The translations under genes were made by a program, and so were the position numbers. Shown here one piece after another: positions 29,101-43,200 of a DNA stretch of 64,000 bases (positions are counted from its first letter, which is position 1; each line of letters opens with the position of its first letter). The notes under the pieces were generated by a model. The model saw only the letters and a program-made list of their open reading frames with translations, had not been told where the DNA came from and ran no database searches. Where the stretch lies: the NCBI RefSeq assembly GCF_949987515.2, contig NC_082703.1, forward strand, positions 7,278,680 to 7,342,679, given 5' to 3'. This DNA comes from Delphinus delphis. Its lineage: Eukaryota; Chordata; Mammalia; Artiodactyla; Delphinidae.

Positions 29101-32100
29101 AATAGTTTTTTGGATCTGTCTCCTAAAGAAAAGGAAATAAAAATAAACAAATGGGACCTAATTAAACTTAAAAGCTTTTGCACCGTGAAGGAGACCATCT
29201 ACAAAATGAAAAGACAACTTGCTGAATGGGAGAAAATATTTGCAAATGATATGACCGATAAGGGGTCAATATCCAAAATATATAAACAGTTCCTACGATT
29301 CAACATCAAAAAAACAATTAAAAAATGGGCCAAAGACCTGAATAGACATTTTTCCAAAGAGGATACGCAGATGGCCAACAGGCACATTAAAAGATGCTCA
29401 ACATCATTAATCATGTTGCAAATCAAATGCAAATCCTAATCACAATGAGATGTAATCTCACACCTGTCAGAACAGCCATCATCAAAAAGAACACAAATGA
29501 CAAGTGTTGGTGAGGATGTGGAGAAAATGGAATCCTCCTACACTGTTGGTGAGAATGTAAATTGGTGCTGCCACTGTAGAAAACAGTATGGAGGTTCCTC
29601 AAAAAATTAAAAATAGAACAACTATATGACCCAGCAATTCCACTCCTGGGTATATATCTGGAAAAAAAAAAACACCTAAAAACACTAATTCAAAAAGATA
29701 CATGCAACCCAATGTTCACAGCAGCATTATTTACAATTGCCAAGATAGGGAAGCAACCTAAGTATGCAACAACAGATGAACGGAAAAAGATGGGGTATAT
29801 ATATATATATACAATGAAATACTACTCAGCCATAAAAAAGAATGACATTCTGCCATTTGCAGCAACATGGATGGACTCAGATGGTATTATGCTAAGTGAA
29901 ATAAGGCAGACAGAGAAAGATAAATACTGAATGATACCATATGCGGAATCTAAAAAATTCAACAAACTAATGAATATAACAAAGAATGAACAGATTCACA
30001 GATATACAGAACAAGCTAGTGGTTACCAGTGGGGAGAGGGAAGTGGGGAGGGGCAATATAGGGGTAAGGGAGTAAGAGGTACAAACTATTAGGTATAACA
30101 TAAGCTACAAGGATATATTGTACAACACGGGGAATATAGCCAATATTTTATAATAACTATAAATGGAGTGTAACCTTTAAAAACTGTGAATCACGATATT
30201 GTACACTGTAACCTATAATACTGTACAGCAACTATACTTCAATTTTAAAAATCATATATATGATATATATACTATAATATATATGTGTATACATATATTT
30301 TTTCCAGGAGTTGAAGTGTTGCTTGGGACAGTTTGCTTTAAGCTAAAACCCCATAGTGTCTTGTAACCATCTTAGCACAGGGCTTCCATCATACCCTTGT
30401 ACAACATGTTTTACAAACTGAAACTAAACTTATTTCAACCTAGAAATCTCCTTCACAGTAAGTCAAATAACCCTTTCCCATTTAACTCACCCTCTTTGGA
30501 AGTACTGCTTTAGTGCTTCAAACCCCTCCCCACTTCCATAGAGGTTCCTCATTGGAACCTCTATGTCACTCCTGCTGGTCTACCTGGCCACCCTGCTCTT
30601 GCCCTGGACCCTGCTAGCATCGACCCTCAGCCCCAGATGGGAAATAACTTAAAGATGAAAGATTATGGGCCAATGTGAATATATTGAATTGTTACCTATT
30701 TTTAATGTCACATTTCAAAACTGAAACTTTACACTTTTAAACCTTATGTTTCAACCGTAGGTGAGCTGTGCTATGGAGGTGGAGGACATGAGGACACTCT
30801 CCCATCCGTGCCTACCTCTCCATTATTTGTATTGGTTTTATTATTTTTACATGGTACATGTGTGTTCTAGTCTGTACCCACAATTCCCTTGGCCGTGTCT
30901 TTGTTCTATTTTCAATCCAGTCAGTAATCACCATCACTCCTTTTTATCATGGTTTCCTCATTCTTGAGGTCTTGGTTTTGACCCGTCTCCTATGTGGCTG
31001 GATTTTATCATCAAGGTCATTTTTAAAAGGGACTCATGATGCTCTTCTCTCTTCCATGTGCTTAAAATGACAGATGGGCTACACTCGCACACAACCTTGG
31101 CAGACACTGCTCTGTCACCTTCCTGCACTGACTGATGTTGGCAAGATATCTGAGGCTAGTTTCATTTCCCCCCTAATATAGACCTTTCTTTGCTCTGCTT
31201 GGATTCTCTCCTTACCCTTAAAGGTTGGTAATTGTTCCAAACTATGGTTGGACTCATTTAGGGTTATTTCTCCTGGGATACTGTATACCCTCTAAACTAC
31301 AGATTCAATACTTTATATTCAAACATTTTTCTGATACCGTATTTGTGTCCCCTTCTTCAGGAGCATGAATTTTACAGTACGTTAAATCAACATGACCCAT
31401 CTTTCATGTTTTTTCTCCATATCATTTAAGTATCTTTGTCCTGTTCCATGGCATGATTTTGCCTCAATCCTGTCCGCCATGTTTCTGAGCATATTTCTGT
31501 CACACTTAGTACATTTGTGTCCCCTCTAATGTGGTTTTTGGCTCTGTAAAACGTTTTTCTTCTTTTTCTCTGGTATCTTTGGGCCCTTTACCAACTCCTG
31601 CTACGGTTTAGTAATCTTTTATTTAAAACCTTAAGTATTTTGTTTGAAGTATCATTTTCAGTTTTTTAAAGCCTTGTATAAGAAGGGCTTTTCCTTAACA
31701 TTTCCTTTGTTCCCTTGGGCAAATTATCACGTTATTGTTGCTCTGACAGCCCTTTTGTGATGTAATTGTTATGCTGATGTCTCTGCTTTCCGCTCCCTGT
31801 TTTGGGCAGAATTTTAGCATAGGCACCATGTTGGTTCCTTTCTGGTGGACACTCACCCTCCAATGGCATCAACTCTTTTTTTTTTGCAGTACGCAGACCT
31901 CTCACTGTTGTGGCCTCTCCCGTTACGGAACACAGGCTCCGGACGCGCAGGCTCAGCAGCCATGGCTCACGGGCCCAGCCGCTCCACGGCATGTGGGATC
32001 TTCCCAGACTGGGGCACGAACCCGTGTCCCCTGCATTGGCAGGTGGACTCTCAACCACTGCGCCACCAGGGAAGCCCGGTATCAACTTTTAGCTGAAGGA

Positions 32101-35100
32101 CGGTGTAAGTACGGGAAGGAATGACTTGGGACCGCTGGAACAATCATAGCTTTTATTTCGGTTTGTCATTTCAAATATCCCCTGAACAAAATCTACTAAT
32201 TTTTTGCTCTGGGTTACAGCTTTTCTAGGTTTTTCACATTTCAGATGTTGGTGTGACCCACAGTAGATGGCCCTGAGTCCAAAACCATCAGGTGGCTTCT
32301 CCCTCTTTCTCTGCACGCATCCTCACTGGAGGTCTCCTCCCCAGGGTGACTGGACGTCCCATAGGAGCACATGTTCACGTGCTTAGAAGGGCCTGAGACC
32401 GTGTTCAAACCAGAAGCCTGTGAGATTTACAGGGAGCAGCTACTCTTCAGCTGGGGCTGTTGGTGGCCTTGGGAGAGTGGGTTGCCAGAATCTTGTGTTT
32501 TTGCAAAGAATCCAGAAATCCAGGTCTTTTAATATGAGCTCTCTGAAAAAACTTATCAACCAATACAAAAATAGCAAACACATAATACAAACATCTTAGG
32601 TCCAATAACATATGCCTGTAGGCCCCATTCAGCCTGAGAGCCCCTCACTGGAACCTCTATTAAAGGAAAAAAAATCCCCCAAAACCTGTTACCATGGTAT
32701 CTCCTTTAGCATCCTTTTGCCTACCGTTCCGTGATGGCCAACAGGTCTCTACGGGAACACTGGTGACTGCTTCTCCCAGTGCAGACCCATGCCCCTTCGG
32801 CTAAACCTCCAGATGCAGGGATCTACCTTTACTGCTGTGATACTTCTTCTCCAGAAAATCAGTCTCCTGCTTGCATGATGAGGAAGGATGTGGCTGGTTT
32901 CAGATTTCTTTTTTTTTTTAATTGAAGTATAGTTGATTTACAATACTGTGTTAGTTTCAGGTGTACAGCATAGTGATTCAGTAATTTTTCCTGATTATTT
33001 TCCATTATAGGTTATTGTAAGATATTGAATATGATTCCCTGTGCTATACAGTAAATGCTTGTTGCTCGCCTATTTTATGCATAGTAGTATCTGTTTCTTG
33101 AAACGCCAAACAAATTTGGTGTTTGATACTTTTCTTGATGAACTGAACATGGTTAAGTTTCTTTCTTTAACTTTTTTTTTTCCTTTTCCTTGTGATTTTT
33201 AAATTAATTTTGAGAGAAGGGCTCAAGTGGAAAAGACTTCTCTATTTTTTTGTTCGGTTTTGCTTTTCTCAAAGGCCTTTGCAGGCTTTTAACGTGACAC
33301 TTCAATTTCTACATTTTCTAATGATTTCTCTTCAACTTTCCTGGAGCAATAAAGTCCAGGAGTTTCTTTCCTATTGTTGAAGTCCATTTACTATGTTGCT
33401 GATTATATGGCATTGTAGGCGAAGGAGGCAGCTATGTATACAGATTGATTCCAGGAGAACAAAGAAAGTTCCCAAACTCCCTTTTGCAACTCAGCAACTG
33501 CTCCCTCACCCAACTCTCCAGCTTTTGTAAGTACAAAATTCTCGCACTGGCTTCATTTCTCTGACCCTTTATTCTTTTTCAAATTGCTGGAACCCCTATG
33601 ATGATACAGTGATAAACTTTAGGGCTTCCCTGGTGGCGCAGTGGTTGAGAGTCCACCTGCCGACGCAGGGGACACGGGTTCGTGCCCCGGTCCGGGAAGA
33701 TCCCACATGCCGCGGAGCGGCTGGGCCCGTGAGCCATGGCCGCTGAGCCTGCGCGTCTGGAGCCTGTGCTCCACAACGGGAGAGGCCACAACAGTTAGAG
33801 GTCTGCGTACCGCAAAAAAACAAAACAAAACAAAACAAAAACTTTACCTATTGCTTATACCTTAGAAGAGTAAACTTATTAAACCCTTTCCTAAGAGCAG
33901 GTTTTAAAAGTCGGAAGAAGGAACATCGATACCGTGAGTGTAGAAGATACATATTTGTGAGAAGTATGGGGTGGAGAAAACCCATCCAGAGGAGGTGAAA
34001 AGATAAACTTCACACTGATTATAGTGATGGAGACAGGAGCTCAGAAGGGTCGCCTGCATTTTTCAAATAAAAGACATTCATGCTCACTCGCGACATCAAG
34101 GAGTCGGATGAGATGCTCACCAGGTGGATGAATCCTGCAGCAGTGAACAAGGTGCTCAGAACGATGGATAACAGCTTGGAAAACTTCACTGAATTGCTAG
34201 GGGAAGAAAGACAAAGAGCTGCTGGGTTCTGACAGGTTCCTGAACAACACAAATACCTCATCCTCTAAACTCTCACTCCTCAAAGTGTGGGACACGGACC
34301 AGGAACAATGCTACACTTCCCTAGGAGGATACTGGAAATGCAGCATCCCACGCCCTGCCTTGACCTACTGCTCTGCATTGTTACAGGATCCCCTGCTTGC
34401 TTCGTATCCATATTAAAATTGGAGATGCACAACTCTCAGGCACACCCCGTCACACACACGTGTTCAAAAAGTTTAGGTTCTGATGATCTCCACTAGCCTA
34501 ATATTATACTGAAAAAAGGCAGTGTGCCAAGGATCCAGAGAGTGGGCTTGCAAAATGAAATTCTGAGGAGGTCACAGAAACGTAGTTCCATATTGCTAAA
34601 CTCACACCGGGATCTTTGAATGAAGAGGATCAAACAAGCTCCTGTCTCCTAAGGAAAGCCCTAGAGTTTAGCTGAAATCTCTGTGGTTCTCAGCAAGGCT
34701 ACTGACCACACAAGAACAGCCCTTTCCGAGCGCAAATGCTCCATAAAGCATCGACCCTTAGCAGTGAGACCCAGCTGGCCAGTACTATCTGATGCTTCTA
34801 GTGAGAATGCAGAGGCATGGAGATTGTGAGTGGGTAACGTTAGACCAAATTGCCTAAAACTTTAACAGGATTTCTGCTTAAAGGTAGTTTGGAATTTTTT
34901 TTAACTGTAATTTTATTTTTTTGGAGCTATTTAGGTAGCTCTATTTCTGTAAGCAAGAGCTCACTGCTGCTGCTGGGCAGCTCTCAGGCTTGGAGGAATT
35001 GTCTTACATTCCTCGACAGCAGAGGATCGATTCACGACAACGAATGTATAGAGTCAAAGTGTCTGATTTCTTCAGTGATCCACTGATTATTTAATAACAG

Positions 35101-37257
35101 ACTGTTTAGCCCTCATGTGTTTGTTTTTTAGTTTTTTTTTCCTATAATTGATTTCTAATCTCATAGTATTGTGGTCAGAAAAGATGCTTGATAGGATTTG
35201 AATTATCTTATATTCACCGAGGCTTGGTTTGCAACCCAAGATGTGATCTACCCTGGAGAACGTTCTGTGTGCACTTGAGAAAGAAAGTGTATTCTGCCAC
35301 TTTCGGATGGAATGTCCTATAAATATCAATTAAGTCTATCTGGTCTAATGTGTCATTTAAGGCTTGCGTTTCCTTATTCTCTGTCAGGACGATCTGTCCC
35401 CCACTATTATTGTGTTACTGTCGATTTCCCCTTTTATGGCCGTTAGCATTTGCCTTATGTATTGAGGTGCACCTACGTTGGGTGCACAAATGTTTACAAT
35501 TGTTATATCTTCTTCTTGGATTGATCCCTTGGTCATTATGTTGTGTCCTTCCTTATCTCTTGTAACAGTCTTTATAAAGTCTATTTTGTCTGAATTGCTT
35601 TGATTAAAAAAAATTTTTTTTCGGTGGGGGGGGAGAATTAAAACCTAAATGGACTGACACATTTTAGGTCCAAGAAAGAGAAGAAACAAACTCTTCAAGA
35701 TGATTGCAAACTTTCCAGCCTGTGTGTGAGGTTAATGCAGTGAGAGAAGAGTAAGCGAATGGTATCTTGGAAAGTAAGGGATTTTGTGACTTTTGCACTG
35801 AAGTTTCTGATGGGAAATGAGCTGAGTTGAAGGTTCAGTTAACATTTGAATTTCCTAATCCGAATGAGTGAGTAAGTAGTACTTGAGGCAGGGCTGGCAT
35901 GTACCTGGTCCTGATGGCTCTCAGAATTTGCAAGATTTGAGGGAGTTCCAGCAGCCGCAATGCTCTTAAGAACCTTAAACCTACAAAGCAATCAAAAAAA
36001 GAAAGCTGCTGAAAGATGAGGGTCACTGAGGGAGCAGTCTGAATTATACCACACCTGGGACTGCTCACGTTCTTTCTTTCCCTGAAATGCTCAAATACAG
36101 TATCTTACAATGTCATCAGTTTAAGACCTGAGCACTGGTTCAAATTCTGGTTCACTTAATGGCTGTTGTAATCTAAAGCAACGCCCTTAGCTTCTCCAGT
36201 TCCTCATCTGTAAAATGGGAATTGTAATGATACCTACCTCGAAGGGTTGCTGAGTAGTATTATTATTACAAAGTATGCAATAAGCACAACTCACGTTTTA
36301 CTCTATTTAACTCTTTAGAATGGAGAGCAAGTGATCCATAAACCACTTTAACTCCTGACTATAGTCTCTGTGATACGCTCCCCAGGGTTTGCATGTTGTT
36401 TGCCTTTATGTAGTTTGATAGTAACACTAGTAAAAAATATTTTGTAGATAATAAATAGTATAAGATTACATAAAAACTGACAAAAGCCACAGAATGCCCA
36501 CGTACTGGCAATACATCCACCTTAAAGACAAAGTAACTAATTAAAAAAATCTCTAACAGGTCACCGCATGTCTGGATATGATGACTTATACTTTTTAAAG
36601 ACCACGGGAGGCTTTTCACTTCTCCCAGTCATGTGGGATCTCAGCACTAAGGTGCCACAGGGGGCTAGGATGTTGGAGCCCTGCCCTCAGGTGTGGATAA
36701 TCCATAAACAATAAACAACCCTGTACACCTACTGGCATCAGGCCCATTGCCAGGGACTGGGGTAAAAAAAAGAATGGGTTCTGAAAATGTATTACAAAAC
36801 CATACGATCATAGGGAGGAATTTTTTTTAAACGCCATTTAGGCTTTAAAGGAAAATGAAAGGATACTTACAGATGAATGTTGAGGGGTTTTCCCTGAGAT
36901 TGCTTCTGATGCCCACAACTCACCTACCTAGCCAGTTACTCTTCAAATAATAAGAAATAAACGTTGGTGGAATGGTAAAGATGTCTACAATCGAATTCAT
37001 CTCCAACCAGAACTTGACCTTGTCGTCAGCTGCCAAAAACTATGAAATGAAAACAGAAGACCCCAGATTCTGTTACCCTCAAAAATTCTACAGTGAACAC
37101 AAGAGTGGCTCTTTTCAGGTACACTTCATCCACCAACTGAAGCTCTGACCGCATTCTATTACATACATACAATGTATACATACATACACCCACATATATT
37201 TATATAGCTATGTAAGTAAATACACACTTATATATATAAATATAAATAAATAAATAA

Positions 37258-37292
<35 letters not shown>

Positions 37293-40200
37293 TACACCTA
37301 TATATTCATATAGATAAAGAGATTGTACTTTAGGGGGTATTCAATGAATGAACGTGAATCCACCTTACTTACCAGATCTTAACTCTCCTACTTCAGAATA
37401 ATCACTTTGACCTTCCTACTGCTCCTAGAGCTTCCCGATATATATACAATTGTATAGGTAAAACCCCCTACTTGTGGGCAATGAAGATACAAGATGTAGG
37501 ATGGTCTTCAATGGAAAAGGTCTAGAAGCTTGGTTGGCCAAGGCTTGTGTTTATGAGCTTCCCTATTTGGAATAAGAAAGCAGGTGCTTCCAGATGGGAG
37601 GGGCTGCTGTAAAAATAAGACTGTGATGGCCAGTGCGGCTGAAATAAGTTTGAAGGAAGGTCACAGAAATACATACATACCATACCTTTCATACGCACAT
37701 ACATATTATATATACACTTACATGTGCATATATATACCTGTGTGTGTATATGTTTGTGTGTGTACGTATGTATATATATGTGTGTGTATATATGTGTGTA
37801 TATATATACGTTTGTGTATGTGTGTGTATATATGTGTGTGCATGTGTGTATATGTGTGTATATATACGTGTGTGTATATATGTGTGTATGTGTGTATGTG
37901 TGTATACGTGTGTGTATATGGGTACATATGTGAGTGTATATATGTGTGTGTATATGTGTATGTATATGTGTGTATATATATGTGCATGTGTGTATGTGTA
38001 TGTATGTGTGTATATGTCTGCATATATGTGTGTGTATACGTGTGTCTGTGTGTATATATGGGTATGTATGTGTGTATATGTGTGCATATATGTGTGTATA
38101 TGTGTGTGTGTGCCTGCGTATGTCTGTGTGTATATATATGTGTGTGTGTACATGTCTGTGTGTGTATATCTATCTCACAAACATGAGATAGATAAATCTA
38201 GAATCTAGATCTAGGGTGGGCCCTCAAAAAGTGCTTGTGGAATGAGAGAACTATTGAATACATGAATGCAACAAAATTAAAGACACAAGAGTATTTTATA
38301 GATTTATACGGCACATATGTCATCAGTGGAGCCAATGACATTTTCAGAGGTTTGTTACTCAGGTTCTGCTCTCTTGTGATTACCAGTCTCTCTTCTGAGT
38401 GGCAAGTGGGAAGCCAATAAGAAGGACAGGGTGATAGGGTGACGATATCTTAACAAGGAATCCTTTTCATTTGTGTTAAAATTGTTGACCTGGTTTACAG
38501 TTTCAAGTGCAGGAGAGAGTTTGGGGGTCTCGCTATACATTTGACAATTGAGGGCCCAGACCCTCTGGCTTTAGAGCCTGAAAGCATAGGCAGATTGTCT
38601 AAGGAAGGCATCTCTTTGTGTAACACAGATCTCTTTACAGTGTGCCGGTTGTATTCCCCTGTTTACTCCCATGTTCAATAGGTACTTACTCTCAATCCAA
38701 AATAGAAACTAAAGAAAGCATTGAAAGTCAAATCAATCGGGATGGTTTTGTCTTGGTATGAAGAACAGCTTCCAAAAGGGCTGGAAAAGAAACAAAGACA
38801 GCTTATAAAGGTGGACATTTTAAAAGCTGTGGCTACAGAGGACCAAATAAAGAGAACAGGTGGGCAATTTTCTATTTATTTACCATGAATGGTCAACCCA
38901 GACACTTATGTGCACATCTCAAGTAAATTACTTTTCTCTTGGGAGTAGAGGTATGCATGAACAAAACCACTGGGCCGTGAATGTAGCTGAAAATAACAGA
39001 ATTACCTGCTCTTCTTTTCAGAGTTTATTGGTTCCATTTTCATTTTATCAATGGGATTCAGAGGCACAGAGGTTATGCGGCTCTTTTTGGTGTGCAAGAC
39101 CATCTTACTCAGCCAGGAAATTTTGGCTTCAGTATACTTCTGATAGAGAGCTACTCTGCGTCCAATGAACTGATCTGAAGCAAATTCCAAGGAAATGTTC
39201 CTAAAAGGTCAGTAAGGAATCCACAAAACGAAGACTTCTAGTTTCTGTAGGATCTCTGAAGTTGCCTGACTTGTGTGGCCCTGTAATCCCAGTTTTACTT
39301 TAGCTGGAAATCCAAAAAAATTCCCAGAGGATCAGCATGGAGTTCAGATTAGGTTGGGTTGTGTCCAAGAAGCTGTCCTAACTTTGGCACAGGAGAAGGG
39401 AATGCCTTCAGAGAAGAACAGAGGATAGTTTGCTCCTACATCCCCGGTGAGGTCTAGCATTTTCTTTCCTCAGACCATCCAAACTTGTCTAGAACCTATG
39501 AGAAACCCTGAAATGACTACAGAACTTCTGCTTTAACACCTAAGGAATCCAAAGGCACGTAAGACCCACATAAACGGTCCAAAGGAGGAGACAACAGCTG
39601 GAAGCTTGTAGTCCCAGAAACTAGAATAGACATATGCACAGCACCCCAGCTCCTAGCAGTGCAGAATGACAGGATACAGGAGAAACTCATGCATTTTTTC
39701 GTTTGTTTGTGGAGCCGGGTTTAGTACTTCCTAGGGGAAACTAAACACTTATCCTTTTCTTATGAGCTTGCGTGTGTGAGTTTACGTGAAAGTATAGTAA
39801 GCATTATTCCTGACAGAATATTCCAAATTAGCTCATAAGCTACTGATATGAGCGGACAAGATTGACAGGGGATTTTACTCACTCAGTGGAGTTGATGAAA
39901 TAGATTATAAGAGACCCAATGCTTAGGACAAAGACAAGGATCACCTGAAAAAAAAAAAACCACAGACAAATGTACAGATCCATTCTATTAGCATGAACAT
40001 AGATGCATAAACATACCAACAAAATTGTGTTTTACCTTTTTCCCTTGCCTATATATCTGTAGCCATTTTTTCCCACACATTCATTTATGTTAGCATTCAT
40101 TCATTCACTCAACAAAAACTGATTGGACCTTTACTGGGTATTCAATAAACGAGCATGTACCTACCCATTTTACCTACCTAATTTTAACGTTCACACACTT

Positions 40201-43200
40201 CAGAATAAACAATTTGTCCTTTCTGCTGCTCCTAAGGTTTTCTGAGCTCAAGCAGTCCTTTGTTTATTCATTCACTCACTCATCAAACATTTATTAAGTG
40301 CTTAATATGTGTTATGCACTTCATTACACGCTAGAAAATGAGGGCCATGAGATACAGACTCTGAACTTGAATTGCCTATGATGTCGGAGAAGAAACAGTC
40401 CCAAACATGCCCATCTAAAGGATGGGCAGAATTCTGACAGGAGGGAACATGCTATAAAGTGAGAAGAGAAAATGAGCACTTTAACTTGCCAATATATCTG
40501 GTCTGTAAAATGAGAATCTGTGGAATATAATCAGAAATTTACCCATTTAAAACCCTCAATACATTTGGATGAAATATTTTGCAGCCTCGGTGAATTTTTA
40601 GGTCAACTGTAGGTAATCAGTTATTTCTAGTTTCCAAACATTTAAAAAAATATGTTCAGTCCTGTGTAAAACTGTATTTTATTTACAATTAAAGCTTCAC
40701 TCCCTTCCAGTTCAGGTGTTCCTCGAGCAGGCTACTAGTAGGCAAAAAGAGATTAGTTTCTTCTCTGTTAACCCTTTTTGTTTTTTTAGTCCTAGCTGCC
40801 TACTGACTAGGGTACCTCTGGCCTCTGAGAACTGTAGGTCAATGTCAGGCGGTGAACAGAAAGGGGAGGTAATAGCAGGAAATGTTGGACTTGACTGGTG
40901 TTAGATCACTACGCTCTCACCCTTGGGCTCTCCGGGCACGGGAGGTGTTTACTGTTTATTTTCCTGGGTTGTTGGAGATTCCCAATTCAATTCATATTCA
41001 ACAGATTTCTTTAGTACCTATCATGACTCAAGTATTATTCTGCTGACTGGGAAACATCATTCAACAACATATACAAATATCCCTGCCTTTATGGAGCTTA
41101 TGGTCTAGACAATAAATAGTAATTAATATGTACCTTAGGTGGTATGTGAGAAGATGCATGCTAGGAAAATAAAGGAGAGCAACTTAAACGGATCAGAAGT
41201 GCAAGGGGAGGGGGCAGACAGGCTGCAGCTTGATAACATTCAATTGCTAAGCGTCCCCTCTGCGGTTCCCTTAAGCTGAGTGAAAGCGTCCTCTCCCGCT
41301 GGCTGCTCCCAACTCTTTTCTCAGTGCACCTTGCACTCTTGTATTCTGCTGGAACTCTTCCCCCTCCGGATGCCTAACTGGGCAGGTTCGAGAAGACTCT
41401 CACACGTGACCCACATCTGGCCCACGGGCAAGCTCAAGCACTCTTTGCCCCAACAAACACTAGAAGGACAGATTCTCTTCAGTGTGGCCATCCCTCTTCA
41501 CCAAAGAGGCAGACATCAGCTCTCTGTGTCCCCAGAGTTCCAAGAGATGCCAGCTGACCTTTCTAAGTGGTCCCTTGCTTGGCAGGGGAGGAACCCCCAC
41601 CCACCCACCCAATACCTCTGCCACAATAAGAGCTTGTTCCAAAATCCTCTTCAATTTCCAGCTTACCCAAATTTACATGGGGTTGGTCAAGATGCTAAGA
41701 GCTTCAACTAGTCTTCTTCCAAGTGCTTTGTAAGTGGCAATGATGCCGGTTAATGGGAGTTAGTGGCATCTATTTTTCTTGGGGTCCCAACTCTTACTGT
41801 CAGTTCCATTTTAACATCTGAATCAAGTGTAATGGAGATATCACTAAGACTGTGGGTCTCATGGAGATATTTGGTTACAAATGTAGTCTGAAGCTCAGGA
41901 AAAATGCTGGGAGTGGATATGCATATGTGTGTGCATATATATATATATCAGTAGATTGATAATTATTAATAGTTCCCATGAAATCTTTTTTCTTCTCCTT
42001 ACGTATGATTACATATTTTTTCTCTCTTACTAAATCCCACAGGTGATTCTGCATCTATAAATCATGTATTGACAGGCTTCCAGAACTATGGTAACAAGGT
42101 CATATATTTAGAGTCCTCCACACCATAAAGTTAACCAAAAAAATAAATAAAAGAAGAAAAATTTAGTTTTATTCAATCTAAGAACAATATCAACTTCATG
42201 CCACAAACCTAAAAAGGACGATCCAGAAATTATATATAATAAGCAACAAAATGTGTACCAAACCAAAATAAAGCACTGGGAGCTAACAGTTTGTGAAGGC
42301 TGTTTGGTGAGTCAGGTAGAAGTGGGAGGTATTCTGAGAGGACTCATGAACTTCCCTCGGGCGGAAGGGGCCAAGTCTGGAAGTGCTGGCTCTTCGGGAG
42401 GGGTAGGAAGCCCGCCACCTGAGCTGTGATTTCTACAGTGGGGCTTAAAGCCCGTTTAGTGGGTGGGTGGTTATGGGTGTCTTCAGAATCCAAACAGCCA
42501 CCAGCGCAGTTAATGAGGGGCGCTATGAATACTCTAAAGCTTCACTTGTGAATATGAGAGGACACCAGAGAATTGCCAGGTATACGGGAGGTATAAGAAA
42601 AGGGGGGGATCGGGCACACAGATGAAATAACGTCCAGTGAAAGAGTGAGCATAGAATATGTAATTAAACATCTAAGAATTACAATCAGTGCTCCTGGTGA
42701 GATTCTAAAACGCTGTTAAATAGTACTGGAGGACTGAGAAGACCAAGGAACACGGGGGTGACACAGAGGCAGTAACTGCAAGAAGTTGCACCCCCAAGGA
42801 CTGGCTGAGAGATCAACAAAGGGAGGTTGGGATTCTCAACATTTAAAAACATTCGATGCCAAAGGGCATCAAAGAGATGCCCTTTGGAAGGGGGCTTCAG
42901 ACTTGGGAGGAGGGATCCTGGGTTGGCTGGTAATGGTACATCTGAAGAGACACTGTGAGCTTGGTCCTGGTACTGTTGGAAAAGCCTGGAAACTGAAACC
43001 AAGCACTGCTACTGGAAGAAAAAGCCATTGATGAAGTGAGGCTGAAAAAACTAGACGTAAAACACAGGAAGGCAGTTCCCTTCCCCTCCTCTAGAGCACA
43101 AGGGAGCTGACCAAAGAGACATGTGGTTGCTGTGCACTAGCCTCGCATCACAAAGCAGGGGAGAGAGGGTGGATTTGGAGCTGAGAGACAAGAGTTTGGT

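Noticed and set aside
37660..38175. CRISPR-like or satellite array
   Set aside because: The unit is a 2-4 bp microsatellite without spacers, in a vertebrate genome.
37584..38208. Proteins of 100-200 residues rich in YVCV or YTHT
   Set aside because: They are translations of the TG/TA microsatellite in several frames and on both strands.
39002..39190. Additional KCNU1 exon
   Set aside because: No similarity to SLO3, and exons 3 and 4 on either side already join in phase.
41280..41711. 143-codon gene
   Set aside because: No domain, promoter or splice context; more likely part of an old repeat.
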